64,000 nt of DNA from Alicyclobacillus sp. SO9 (GTDB lineage Bacteria; Bacillota; Bacilli; Alicyclobacillales; Alicyclobacillaceae), in contig NZ_CP066339.1 of the NCBI RefSeq assembly GCF_016406125.1, positions 1,922,001 through 1,986,000 of the forward strand, in the 5' to 3' direction. Every line of letters begins with the position of its first letter. Within the stretch, counting starts at the first letter, position 1. The notes under the pieces were generated by a model. That model had not been told where the DNA came from and made no database searches. It saw only the letters and a program-made list of their open reading frames with translations. Below are positions 43,799 to 52,429 of this stretch, one piece after another. The position numbers and the translations under genes were made by a program.

Positions 43799-44964
43799 GA
43801 GACGTTCCAAAGAAAGTTCAGCAGTTTTATGAATATGCAAACCAACTGGAAGTGCCGCAAGACGTAAAAGAGAAACTTCAACGTCATGTAGATTCTTTAA
43901 CAGAGAATAAGTTTGGGCCAGAGAAAAAATCTGTGCAACCGCGACGACGGCGACGACGCTATGCTAGAGGTTTACTCGTAGGGGCAGTGGCGGTTTTCGC
44001 GTTTGTCGGTGTTGTCTCAGTCATTTTGCGGTCGGATAATGAGAAGCAAAATACCGTAGCGAATAAGCCTCCGCAGACATATGATTACAAATCTCTTTTA
44101 GGGTTCAATCCTACGGTTTTGGCACATGTGCCGTCAGGATATAAGTTGACGAAAGCCTCAATTTTTGTAACGAAGGGCGTGGAGAAAGACATTGTTCATT
44201 CACCCAACGAGCAGAATTTGGATTTTACCGCTCGTTATACTTCAAACTCGGGGAACATTACGTTTTATGAATACAAAGCGCCCAACTGGCCGAAACCCAG
44301 TGTTGCAAACGGATATCACAAAATCACTGTAAATGGGAAACAAGATTGGATAAAGGAAAAGAATCTCATCAACTCTACCACTAAGCGAATTGTTCTCTTT
44401 CAAAACGGGCTCTATTATTCAGCTGACGCGTTCAATTTCACTCAAAAGCAGTATCTGCAATTTTTTCAGGATTTGACTGTCCCGTACAAGAAAAAACCGA
44501 ACCAAGTCGTTCAACGATTTTGGGGTATCAATATCATCAAGAATAATCTTCCCTTTCATGCACAGCTGCCGCCTGTTCCGAAGGGATATAAAGTGACGCA
44601 GGCAGTAGGATACATTTCTAAGGGTGTCACTAAAAGTGAAGAAAAATTGGGTTACCCGCCCGATGGAACGCGAATGATAGTTAGGTATGATGACAGTAGA
44701 CAACACAGATCCGTCATACTTTCAGAGTATCTGGGATCTAAAAGTTCTGTACCAAGTGGAAAAAAGGTGAAGATTGGTTCCATCACAGGCAGTTACGTAA
44801 AAGCTCCTTCAGGTTCGTCCGCGATGGGGTCAAGCTCATCTGCCTTAGCTTGGTACAACTCTTCTACCCGCGTTGTCACGGCGCTTGAGGGATACCCGGA
44901 TCTCAGTAAGAGGACGTTGCTCAAGATTGCGAATGGAATCATCGCTGACCACACAAAGGGGTGA
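43795..44964 (+). CDS. Probable membrane-anchored anti-sigma factor
   Basis: This 389-residue protein has a short cytoplasmic N-terminus (residues 1-60), an arginine-rich stop (RRRRRRYARG), one transmembrane helix at about 62-84, and an extracellular part of two similar halves. The halves begin VLAHVPSGYKLTKASIFVTKGV and LPPVPKGYKVTQAVGYISKGV, resembling DUF4367-type sensor domains. It overlaps the sigma gene by four bases. It probably holds the sigma factor at the membrane until a signal is sensed. No zinc-binding HxxxCxxC is present. Its C-terminal end recurs as a fragment at 46541-46678. Confidence 0.75.
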   Translation: MRDVPKKVQQFYEYANQLEVPQDVKEKLQRHVDSLTENKFGPEKKSVQPRRRRRRYARGLLVGAVAVFAFVGVVSVILRSDNEKQNTVANKPPQTYDYKSLLGFNPTVLAHVPSGYKLTKASIFVTKGVEKDIVHSPNEQNLDFTARYTSNSGNITFYEYKAPNWPKPSVANGYHKITVNGKQDWIKEKNLINSTTKRIVLFQNGLYYSADAFNFTQKQYLQFFQDLTVPYKKKPNQVVQRFWGINIIKNNLPFHAQLPPVPKGYKVTQAVGYISKGVTKSEEKLGYPPDGTRMIVRYDDSRQHRSVILSEYLGSKSSVPSGKKVKIGSITGSYVKAPSGSSAMGSSSSALAWYNSSTRVVTALEGYPDLSKRTLLKIANGIIADHTKG

Positions 44965-44981
44965 CACAATACGTCACCCCT
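44957..44981 (+). terminator. Hairpin at the end of the sigma/anti-sigma operon
   Basis: AGGGGTGAC (44957-44965) pairs perfectly with GTCACCCCT (44973-44981) across a seven-base loop, and overlaps the stop codon. The stem is strong, but no T-run follows, so it may also act as an RNA-stabilising end. Confidence 0.55.
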
Positions 44982-45076
44982 CTGATAAGATGTCTATTCT
45001 GCGACTCGCTATAAGTAGCCAATGTGTTATAAATTTGGACTGGATTTTCCCAGTGGATGTGTCTCGGTAACTTCTG

Positions 45077-46042
45077 TCATACCGATATTACCGAAGCGGC
45101 GACATTGATTACAGATTGTCCCGCTATTTGATTTTGTAGGATGACTGCCAGTACTGATGCCCCGAAGGCGCCGCCGATTTGCTGCAGAATTCGCGTTGCG
45201 CTGCTGGCATGGGGAATCTGTTCTTTACTTAATCCGGTGTACGCTGCTGCCATGACGGGAAGCAGGACGCCGCCAAGTCCCGGACCGCGGACAACGAGGG
45301 CAACCGCCAGGAGCACCTCGTTGATGTGAGGGCCGCAGAGGGCAAAGGGCAGTGTCCCGAGCAGGGTGAGGAGGGTTCCAGTGAGGACGACCCACCGTGA
45401 TCCGATGGTGTCTGTAAGCCTTCCTGCCAAGGAACGGGTCAGGAGCATGCCGACGCCTTGGGGAATCAATAACAATCCGGAAGCGAGCACGCTGTCTCCG
45501 CGAACCTGCTGATAATACAGTGGGAGTAATAACATGCCGCCATAGGAAGACAGCCCTGCTAGAAACAAGAGGCCAGAGGATGCGGTAAAGGGGAGGCTCT
45601 TAAAAATCCGGATATCTATGACTGGATGATGAGCTTTTCTTAAAACATAGAGACAGAAGACCGTGAGCAGGAAGAGTCCAATAACCATCGGGACGATGAC
45701 GGAACTGTGAAAGAACCCGTGATTTGAACTGACCTTCGTAAGCCCGTAGACCATCAGCACGATGGCCGGGGATAGCAGGGTTAAACCAACGAGATCGAGC
45801 TTTTGTGACGGGTTTGGGGCACCGTCTTTTGGCAAACCCCACACGGCCAGGATGACGGCAACGAAACAGATGGGGATATTGACATAGAAGATCCAGCGCC
45901 ATTGAAGATAATTCAGAATCACGCCGCCTAACACGGGGCCAAGAATCGGGCCAGGGTCTGCAAATGGCCATCTCATTGCGTAGTCGCTATGGAGATGCCT
46001 GGAGGGCATGGCATATGGATGCACATATATATGAGTTGGCAT
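45077..46042 (-). pseudogene. MFS drug exporter (DHA2/EmrB type) truncated at both ends
   Basis: The recognisable part starts at DPGPILGPVLGG (about 45958), which is the motif C helix 5 of 14-helix DHA2 exporters, so four or five N-terminal helices are missing. The first 28 codons of the open frame are unrelated sequence. The C-terminus stops at about helix 12, right after GGAFGASVLAVIL. The remaining 294 codons compare with roughly 480 in a full exporter. It is best read as a decayed gene. Confidence 0.7.
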
Positions 46043-46378
46043 GTGACGAGAACCAACCTAAGATTGTTGATGAGGAACTACATATCTTAGAAAACCTTGA
46101 AGCAGATTGGGATGACAACTGATTCCTAGCATGATTCGTCTTCGCCGGAAGGTATTCCAGGAACACATTCTGTCAACGTTATTGAGTGATTTTAACCAGG
46201 ACCGTTAGCCAGCAATCTGACTGTGCGATTGCCTATGTCCCATAATATGACGGTGTCTGGATGAAGAGACCGTCGATAAAGTAGGTATTGCTGTGATTTT
46301 TTAAGGAGGGTGTGCCGGACGGTTTTAGACAAAGGCGCGTTTCAAAGGGTGATTGAAATCATAGAATGCCCAAGAAGT
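46043..46378. other. Rearranged intergenic sequence with a short protein-like frame
   Basis: A plus-strand frame of 52 codons (45964-46122, ending ENLEADWDDN) overlaps the end of the exporter remnant and looks protein-like. It has no ribosome site and no family I recognise. It may be a gene fragment joined to the exporter by deletion. GGAGGG occurs near 46305 without a following gene. Confidence 0.3.
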
Positions 46379-46678
46379 CTATTCTTGAATTGCCATGCAT
46401 GAACTCTGTTATGCTGCCAGTCATCACCCGACAACACACTTTGTTTATGGCGGTGTCATTGTAACTACTAGCGATGTTCAGATCGATACTTATAAACCAG
46501 CCGCGAAATCTACGTATTATGGCGGCAACAATCATGGATGTCAGAAAATACGTCTGCTTTAGTGTGGTACAGCCCTTCTACTCATGTCGTTACGGCACTT
46601 AGTGGCTATCCAGGTGTCACTAAGAATCCGCTGTTCGGGTTTGCAAATGCAGTGATCAGCGACTACACGAAGGGGTGA
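46379..46678 (+). repeat. Composite duplicate: GH43 fragment joined to anti-sigma 3' fragment
   Basis: Bases 46379-46537 are a near copy of 42181-42342 in the GH43 remnant, for example CATGCATGAACTCTGTTATG in both. Bases 46541-46678 resemble the last 140 bases of the anti-sigma gene (44826-44964), including SALVWYSPSTHVVTAL against SALAWYNSSTRVVTAL and the ending TKG. The interval between these segments in the first copy is about 2.5 kb, so the second copy is internally deleted. Confidence 0.75.
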
Positions 46679-46930
46679 TTCGATATGTATCGCCTCTTTC
46701 TCATTAGTGTGTATTGGGTCCTATTCAGATTTGGGGCTGTAGATCTTTGCTAGGTTACCGCCACAATTACGAAAATTGATTGATTCTCCCATTCTTGGAG
46801 AGCGCCTGGAACCCCTGCATCTGAACTGTACACCTCTCTAAGTCATTAGAGATTCTTCTGCCTCTTACTGAAAGTAGCTCATACATTTCAAACCAAAAGT
46901 CTGAATCAAAAGAAAGTTGCGTAAGTATTG

Positions 46931-46978
46931 TTGACAGCGTTATCATTACCACATATACTTTCTGTTATAAAGAAAGTA
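46931..46978 (+). promoter_or_regulatory. ROK-gene promoter with overlapping inverted repeat
   Basis: TTGACA (46931-46936), a 17-base spacer and TATACT (46954-46959) form a near-consensus promoter. An inverted repeat TACTTTCT (46956-46963) and AGAAAGTA (46971-46978) with a seven-base centre overlaps the -10 box. This is the expected place for autoregulation by the ROK/NagC-type protein encoded directly downstream. Confidence 0.7.
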
Positions 46979-46991
46979 AGTTGGTGTTGGT

Positions 46992-48146
46992 TTGAGATAT
47001 CGACCGGCTATGTTGAAAAAAATGAATGAATCCAGAATTTTGAACGTCGTAAGAATGCGGGGGGGAATGTCACGAACAGAAATATCAAAAGAACTTGATA
47101 TTGGATTGCCGACGACCATGAGGATTGTTGATGCGCTTGTTGAGAGAAGATTTCTGAGTGATGTGGGTGTCGGAAATTCGACTGGGGGGAGACCTCCTAC
47201 AATTGTCGATATTGACCGGAGTTCACTGAAGGTAGTAGGCATCGAGATTGGCAGAAGGACAACCCGGGCTGTATTAACCAATCTCTTAGGGAAAGCTGTC
47301 TATGGGCAGACTACAGACATCCGAAGGGTCGACACCCCGGAGAAATTGCTGTCTTTTACTTCGGACTTCCTTTCTGCGGCGGCAGTACCAAAGACGGACA
47401 TTTTGGGCATTGGGATTGCTGCGCCTGGCCCACTGGATCCGAAACAAGGTAGAATTCTACAGCCTTATAAATTCCCCGTCGCCTTGCAAAATGTGCCGCT
47501 TGCCGATGTTGTGAGTAAGCACTTTCAACTGCGTTGCTGCTTGACGAACAACGCTGACGCTGCTGCTTTGTCTGAGGTGTGGTCCCATACGGCAGACTCG
47601 CCAGATAGTCTCATATTTGTTTTGGGAGAGCTTGGATTTGGAATGGGTACCGTACTCCACGGGCAAGTCTGGAATGGACACTCTAATGTTTCGGGAGAAC
47701 TCTCCCACATTGTAGTGAACCGCCACGGCAGGAAATGTTCCTGCGGCAAGGTAGGCTGTGTAGATGCTTACAGTTCACTTTCCGTCATGGAGCAGCGCGT
47801 ATCAGAAAAATTGCAGGAAGATATACCCTTTGAAGAGATTATCTCGAGGGCAGAGAGAGGAGCAGATCCGGAGGGTTCTGTAGTCAGAGAAGCTTTGGAG
47901 GTATTGGAAACCGGTATTTTAAATGCGGCCGCCGTGGTTGATCCGCAGTCGATAGTACTGGGCGGTAAGTTTTGGATAGACATCGAACAGTACGCACCTG
48001 GTTTATTCAGCGGGACAGTAAACGCGTTGAGTGAATGGGCCGGAGCATCAGTTTCGATGACCAGAAGAGGTATTCAGGCCGTGTCCCTTGGTGCAGCTAC
48101 TTTAGTCTTGCAAGATGTTTATGATCATACCAACGCGGTGAAATAG
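46992..48146 (+). CDS. ROK-family transcriptional repressor (NagC/XylR type)
   Basis: This 384-residue protein has an N-terminal winged helix (SRTEISKELDIGLPTTMRIVDAL) and a sugar-kinase-like ROK domain with the zinc-binding cysteines CSCGKVGCVDAY. ROK repressors release DNA when they bind a sugar. The start is TTG 46992 or ATG 47010; both lack a strong ribosome site. It heads the sugar ABC operon and probably controls it together with itself through the inverted repeat at 46956-46978. Confidence 0.9.
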   Translation: MRYRPAMLKKMNESRILNVVRMRGGMSRTEISKELDIGLPTTMRIVDALVERRFLSDVGVGNSTGGRPPTIVDIDRSSLKVVGIEIGRRTTRAVLTNLLGKAVYGQTTDIRRVDTPEKLLSFTSDFLSAAAVPKTDILGIGIAAPGPLDPKQGRILQPYKFPVALQNVPLADVVSKHFQLRCCLTNNADAAALSEVWSHTADSPDSLIFVLGELGFGMGTVLHGQVWNGHSNVSGELSHIVVNRHGRKCSCGKVGCVDAYSSLSVMEQRVSEKLQEDIPFEEIISRAERGADPEGSVVREALEVLETGILNAAAVVDPQSIVLGGKFWIDIEQYAPGLFSGTVNALSEWAGASVSMTRRGIQAVSLGAATLVLQDVYDHTNAVK

Positions 48147-48266
48147 GCGTGGCGCTGAAATGAATTGACTGAAATGAATTGGTTGAAATGAATTGTGGGT
48201 AAAGGATTAAACTGGCATCTTTGAATCTACATCTTGACTCTTTGATGGAAGCATAAGGGGGAAACG

Positions 48267-49628
48267 ATGAAGATGAAAGTGAGAAACAAGGTTGCTGTTT
48301 TGTTCGTACCGATTGTGAGTACTGCGGTGTTAGCCGGCTGTAGTGCGGGGGCATCATCGACAGGAAATGCAGGTAGCAATACCTCTGGTTCTGGCGGTGG
48401 TTCGGGGGGCACGATAACCTACTGGGCCTCTCAGGAAGGCGGTTCCATTCCACTTGAGAAGAAGGTGCTGCAAAAAGTCACCGCTAATTTTCAGAAGCAA
48501 AGTGGGATAAAGGTTGATTTCCAAATCATAACCTGGGCCAACCTCTGGAATAAGACGTTGACTGCCATCACGAGTGGCAATGGCCCGGATGTCATTGATT
48601 TAGGGAACACTTGGGCATCAACTTTTGCGGGAACGGGCGGTTTCGTTCCGCTGTCGGCAAGCAAGATGCAAGAAATTGGAGGAAAATCCAAATTTCTGTC
48701 TTCGGCGATGCAAATGACTGGGGTACCGGGGCAGCCGCCAATTGCGGTGCCGTACATGTCTGAAGCCTACAGTCTCTTCTATAATAAGCAGATGTTTAAG
48801 AAGGCTGGAATTACAACGCCTCCGCAAACCTGGACACAGTTTGTGAAAGATGGAAAGAAGTTGAATGGAAACGGTGTTTACGGTATGGGGACAGACGGAT
48901 CGGAAGTAAACGATAATTTTCACTTGTTCTGGATCTTACTCAGACAGCACGGAGGAAAGATTGTAGAGAATGGTAAAGCAGCGCTAAATAGTGCGAAGGC
49001 TCAGAAATCTACTCAATTCTTTACTCAACTGATGACAAAATATAAGGTCATGGATCCCGATTCTGCAGCATGGAATGGCAGCCAAATGGTGTCGAACTTT
49101 GCGAACGGGAAGATTGCCATGATGTTCGCCCAAGGCAGTGATATTCCTCAAGTCGAAGCGGATGGTATGAAAAAGTCACAGTTTGGCATTGCGACTGTAC
49201 CTTTGGTGTCTTACGGTCAAACAACGGCTCCGTCTCAAGATAAAATCGCGAGCTTCATCGCCGGTATTGACTTGGGTATTTTAAAGTCTTCAAAGCACCA
49301 GTCCGCTGATTTGAAATTCCTGAAATTCATGACGAGTAAACAGACTCAAATTACGTTAAATAAGGCGTACGGCACACTGCCTCCGGTCAAATCGGCAGAG
49401 TCTAATTCGGCCTTTCAAACGCCGGCAAACAAGGTGTACTTAAAGACCTTGAAGGACTATGCAGCACCAACTCCCCGGATTAAGAACGAGGGGCAAATGG
49501 AGCAGTCCGTAGGAACTCATATGAAGACAATTCTTGCGGCTGCGGCACAGAATAAGCTCACGAGTCAAACCATCGCAGCGCAGTTGAAAAAAGCGAATGC
49601 GGAGGTTCAATCGATTCTCGGAAAATAA
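48267..49628 (+). CDS. Sugar ABC transporter substrate-binding lipoprotein
   Basis: This 453-residue family 1 binding protein has a lipobox VLAGC with the lipidated cysteine at residue 25, followed by a Gly/Ser-rich linker and TITYWASQEGG. It delivers a sugar to the two permeases encoded downstream. The remnants of GH31 and GH43 genes upstream suggest that the locus once handled plant-cell-wall oligosaccharides. No ATPase gene is nearby. Confidence 0.9.
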   Translation: MKMKVRNKVAVLFVPIVSTAVLAGCSAGASSTGNAGSNTSGSGGGSGGTITYWASQEGGSIPLEKKVLQKVTANFQKQSGIKVDFQIITWANLWNKTLTAITSGNGPDVIDLGNTWASTFAGTGGFVPLSASKMQEIGGKSKFLSSAMQMTGVPGQPPIAVPYMSEAYSLFYNKQMFKKAGITTPPQTWTQFVKDGKKLNGNGVYGMGTDGSEVNDNFHLFWILLRQHGGKIVENGKAALNSAKAQKSTQFFTQLMTKYKVMDPDSAAWNGSQMVSNFANGKIAMMFAQGSDIPQVEADGMKKSQFGIATVPLVSYGQTTAPSQDKIASFIAGIDLGILKSSKHQSADLKFLKFMTSKQTQITLNKAYGTLPPVKSAESNSAFQTPANKVYLKTLKDYAAPTPRIKNEGQMEQSVGTHMKTILAAAAQNKLTSQTIAAQLKKANAEVQSILGK

Positions 49629-49676
49629 GAATTCTGGTGTAACGTCTCGTACCTCCAGTACAGCACGTCTGAGCTT

Positions 49677-49716
49677 CGTGTATGTGGCCAGTGCGGTTCA
49701 TCTAGTCACATACACG
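49677..49716 (+). promoter_or_regulatory. Intercistronic stem-loop between binding-protein and permease genes
   Basis: CGTGTATGTG (49677-49686) and CACATACACG (49707-49716) form a perfect ten-base stem with a 20-base loop. No T-run follows. The position matches the hairpins at 2471-2508 in the other sugar ABC operon, supporting a role in keeping binding-protein mRNA more abundant than permease mRNA. Confidence 0.55.
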
Positions 49717-49785
49717 GGCCTATATTTGGAGTGATATTCTCAGGTGAAAACATCGTTACGAACGAGAAGTCTTAAATGAAAGGAG

Positions 49786-50709
49786 ATGGGTAAAATCGCG
49801 AGGGGTAATAAGAAAAATACAAATCGGGTAGTTATTTGGTTCATTTTACCCACTATCTTCTTTGAACTGTTGATTCACGTTATACCTATGCTAATTGGGG
49901 TCTATATTAGCTTTACTCATTTGACATCACTTACCTTGCTTCACTGGCTTCGAGCTCCTTTTATTGGCTTTGGGAACTATCAGACAGGATTAAGTCCGAC
50001 CAGCCCCATAGGCGCAACATTTTATTCTTCGTTATTGGTCAGTTTGTCGTATTCGATTCTGACGGTTTTGGCATCAGCCATCATTGGAGTGGGGGGCGCT
50101 CTTCTAGTCAACCCGCCGTTTCGCGGTAGAGCAATTTTTCGGGCGCTGTTTTTAATCCCGTATGCTGTCCCTGCCATCGTAGTCGGGATTATCTGGCGTT
50201 TCATATTTTCTCGGCAATTCGGATTGGCAAACGGACTTCTTGTGAACATATTTCACATTTTGGGACAACGTCCTTTTTGGTTGATTGGGCCGCACGCATT
50301 TGTTGCAATGCTTGTCGCCAACGTATGGAAAACATGGCCTTTCATTTTCCTTGTGTCGCTGGCGGGGTTGCAAACCATTTCCCAGGACTATCTCGAAGCT
50401 GCGGAAATAGACGGGGCGGGTGCTTGGCGGCAATTCTCGGCAATTGTACTCCCTGGAATACGTCCTGTTCTCTCCATTGGGGTATTGCTAAGTTTTTTGT
50501 GGACCTTCAATGATTTTACAATTCCCTATTCTATGATGGGGTCAAGTCCGCCTACAAGTGCAAATGTACTGCCCCTATCCGTGTACAGTAATGCCTTTCA
50601 AAACTGGAATTTCGGCACAGGCGCAGCCATGTCTGTATTGATGATATTGATTTTGGGCCTTATTGCCGTCCTGTTTGATAGACTCTTTAAAGTCGGAAGG
50701 AGCGCATAG
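49786..50709 (+). CDS. Sugar ABC transporter permease (MalF/UgpA type)
   Basis: This 307-residue permease has six helices and an EAA loop YLEAAEIDGAGAW. The assigned ATG 49786 lies only one base after AAAGGAG, which is unusually close; an ATC codon at 49795 would have better spacing, so the start is uncertain. It works with the permease encoded two bases downstream. Confidence 0.87.
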   Translation: MGKIARGNKKNTNRVVIWFILPTIFFELLIHVIPMLIGVYISFTHLTSLTLLHWLRAPFIGFGNYQTGLSPTSPIGATFYSSLLVSLSYSILTVLASAIIGVGGALLVNPPFRGRAIFRALFLIPYAVPAIVVGIIWRFIFSRQFGLANGLLVNIFHILGQRPFWLIGPHAFVAMLVANVWKTWPFIFLVSLAGLQTISQDYLEAAEIDGAGAWRQFSAIVLPGIRPVLSIGVLLSFLWTFNDFTIPYSMMGSSPPTSANVLPLSVYSNAFQNWNFGTGAAMSVLMILILGLIAVLFDRLFKVGRSA

Positions 50710-50711
50710 CC

Positions 50712-51557
50712 ATGAGGCAAAGGTCGACTCGTAAATCCGTGGTACGCTATGTACTGCTGGGTGTCTATACGCTGTTTGTGGTACTTCCATTATATGAAAT
50801 GCTTGCTGCATCGTTGGAGCCTCTGAAGTACATTATTTCTCCGGCTTTCCATTTCTGGCCAAAGCATGTGAACGTATCAGCCTACTTTCATATGTGGAAG
50901 ACCATTCCTTTAGCCAGGTATTTTATGAATAGTATCGTTGTTTCAGGTGTTGCAACCCTTCTATCCATTCTCATCGCTCTGTTTGCGTCCTACGCATTCA
51001 GCCGGTTTGAATTTAGAGGGAAAACGTCCTTTGGGTGGGTCCTGCTGGCGACTCAGATGTTCCCAGGCATTCTCTTCTTACTGCCTATCTATGTCATGTT
51101 CATCTACATTCAATCTCACACGGGTATTCATTTCACTGGAACCTACCAAGGTTTGATTATTACCTATATGACTTTTGCCCTGCCCTTTTCGGTGTGGATG
51201 CTGAAGGGCTACTTTGAGGGGATTCCAAAGTCTTTGGACGAGGCTGCCAAAATTGATGGGTCATCGCACCTTCGCATTATCTTTCAAATTCTTTTTCCTC
51301 TGGCTCTTCCGGGGATTATAGCAACAGCGGTATTTGCTTTCATCACTGCTTGGAATGAACTCTTATTTGCCACAGTCCTGACGTCGTCGGCTACAAAAAC
51401 CATTACAATTGGGTTGGAGAGCTATGCGAGTCGAAGTGTGATTCACTGGGGACAACTGATGGCAGCCTCCTTGACTGTAACGATACCCATCGTTGTTGCT
51501 TTCTTACTGGTGCAAAAGTATTTCTTGTACGGTTTTGCTGGCAGTGTTAAGGAATAA
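50712..51557 (+). CDS. Sugar ABC transporter permease (MalG/UgpE type)
   Basis: This 281-residue permease has the EAA loop SLDEAAKIDGSSHLR and ends in FAGSVKE as MalG-type proteins do. It follows the first permease with two bases between stop and start. The pair forms the translocation channel of the ROK-regulated importer. Confidence 0.9.
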   Translation: MRQRSTRKSVVRYVLLGVYTLFVVLPLYEMLAASLEPLKYIISPAFHFWPKHVNVSAYFHMWKTIPLARYFMNSIVVSGVATLLSILIALFASYAFSRFEFRGKTSFGWVLLATQMFPGILFLLPIYVMFIYIQSHTGIHFTGTYQGLIITYMTFALPFSVWMLKGYFEGIPKSLDEAAKIDGSSHLRIIFQILFPLALPGIIATAVFAFITAWNELLFATVLTSSATKTITIGLESYASRSVIHWGQLMAASLTVTIPIVVAFLLVQKYFLYGFAGSVKE

Positions 51558-51634
51558 GTGCGGAGTGGGTGTACTCTAGCATACTAATGTGCCAAAGTAG
51601 AGAGCAGAATCATTTTGACAAAGGAGAATGTTTT

Positions 51635-52384
51635 ATGGCAAAACTCGGTCTTCAATTATACACGTTGAGAGACATGATGGAGCAAGATTTCACAGGCGTC
51701 TTAAAAAAAGTGTCAGACATCGGATACCAAGGTGTGGAGTTTGCTGGATATGGCGGATTGTCTGCCACGGAACTTCGTAAGGTCATTGATGACCTTGGAC
51801 TTGAGGGCGTTTCCAGTCATGTGCAACTTCATGAATTGGAAAACAACCTAGACAAGGTCCTGGAGGATGCGCAGGAACTAGGGCTGAGTTATATTGTCTG
51901 TCCTGTACTTCCGGAAACTATGAGGGAAGGGGCCGACAACTACCGAAAGTTGGCTGGTCTGTTTGAACAGGTGGGTGACAAAGCCGCACGGGTTGGCATC
52001 AAATTTGCATACCACAATCATGCATTTGAGTTTACCGAGTTAGATGGGCAGTTTGCCCTCGATGCGTTGTACGCATGGACTGACCCCAAACTGGTGCAAG
52101 CAGAACTGGACATCTATTGGATTGAATATGCCGGACAAAGCGCAGCGCAGTACATCAAGCGCTATGCAGAGCGGACGGAGTTGCTTCATGTAAAAGATAT
52201 GACTAACGACGATGAAAGGTTTTTTGCGGAAGTAGGCACAGGTCAGCTAGATATTCCAAGTATTCTGAGTGCGGCACAGGCAGCGAAGGTTGAGTGGTAT
52301 TTGGTAGAGCAGGATATCTCGCGACGCGATCCGCTGGAGAGCATTCAGATAAGCTATCGCTACTTGACTGGCATGGGTCAGTAA
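51635..52384 (+). CDS. Sugar phosphate isomerase/epimerase family protein
   Basis: This TIM-barrel protein of about 249 residues starts MAKLGLQLYTLRDMM after AAAGGAG. Metal-ligand positions appear in KFAYHNHAFEF, VQAELDIYW, LLHVKDM and WYLVEQD. Members include inosose dehydratase-like, 3-dehydro-sugar epimerase and lyase enzymes that often act with Gfo/Idh dehydrogenases, as here. The substrate is unknown. Confidence 0.85.
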   Translation: MAKLGLQLYTLRDMMEQDFTGVLKKVSDIGYQGVEFAGYGGLSATELRKVIDDLGLEGVSSHVQLHELENNLDKVLEDAQELGLSYIVCPVLPETMREGADNYRKLAGLFEQVGDKAARVGIKFAYHNHAFEFTELDGQFALDALYAWTDPKLVQAELDIYWIEYAGQSAAQYIKRYAERTELLHVKDMTNDDERFFAEVGTGQLDIPSILSAAQAAKVEWYLVEQDISRRDPLESIQISYRYLTGMGQ

Positions 52385-52429
52385 AGGACACGCTCGGGAA
52401 CGACCACACAACAGAATTGAGGGATAGTT

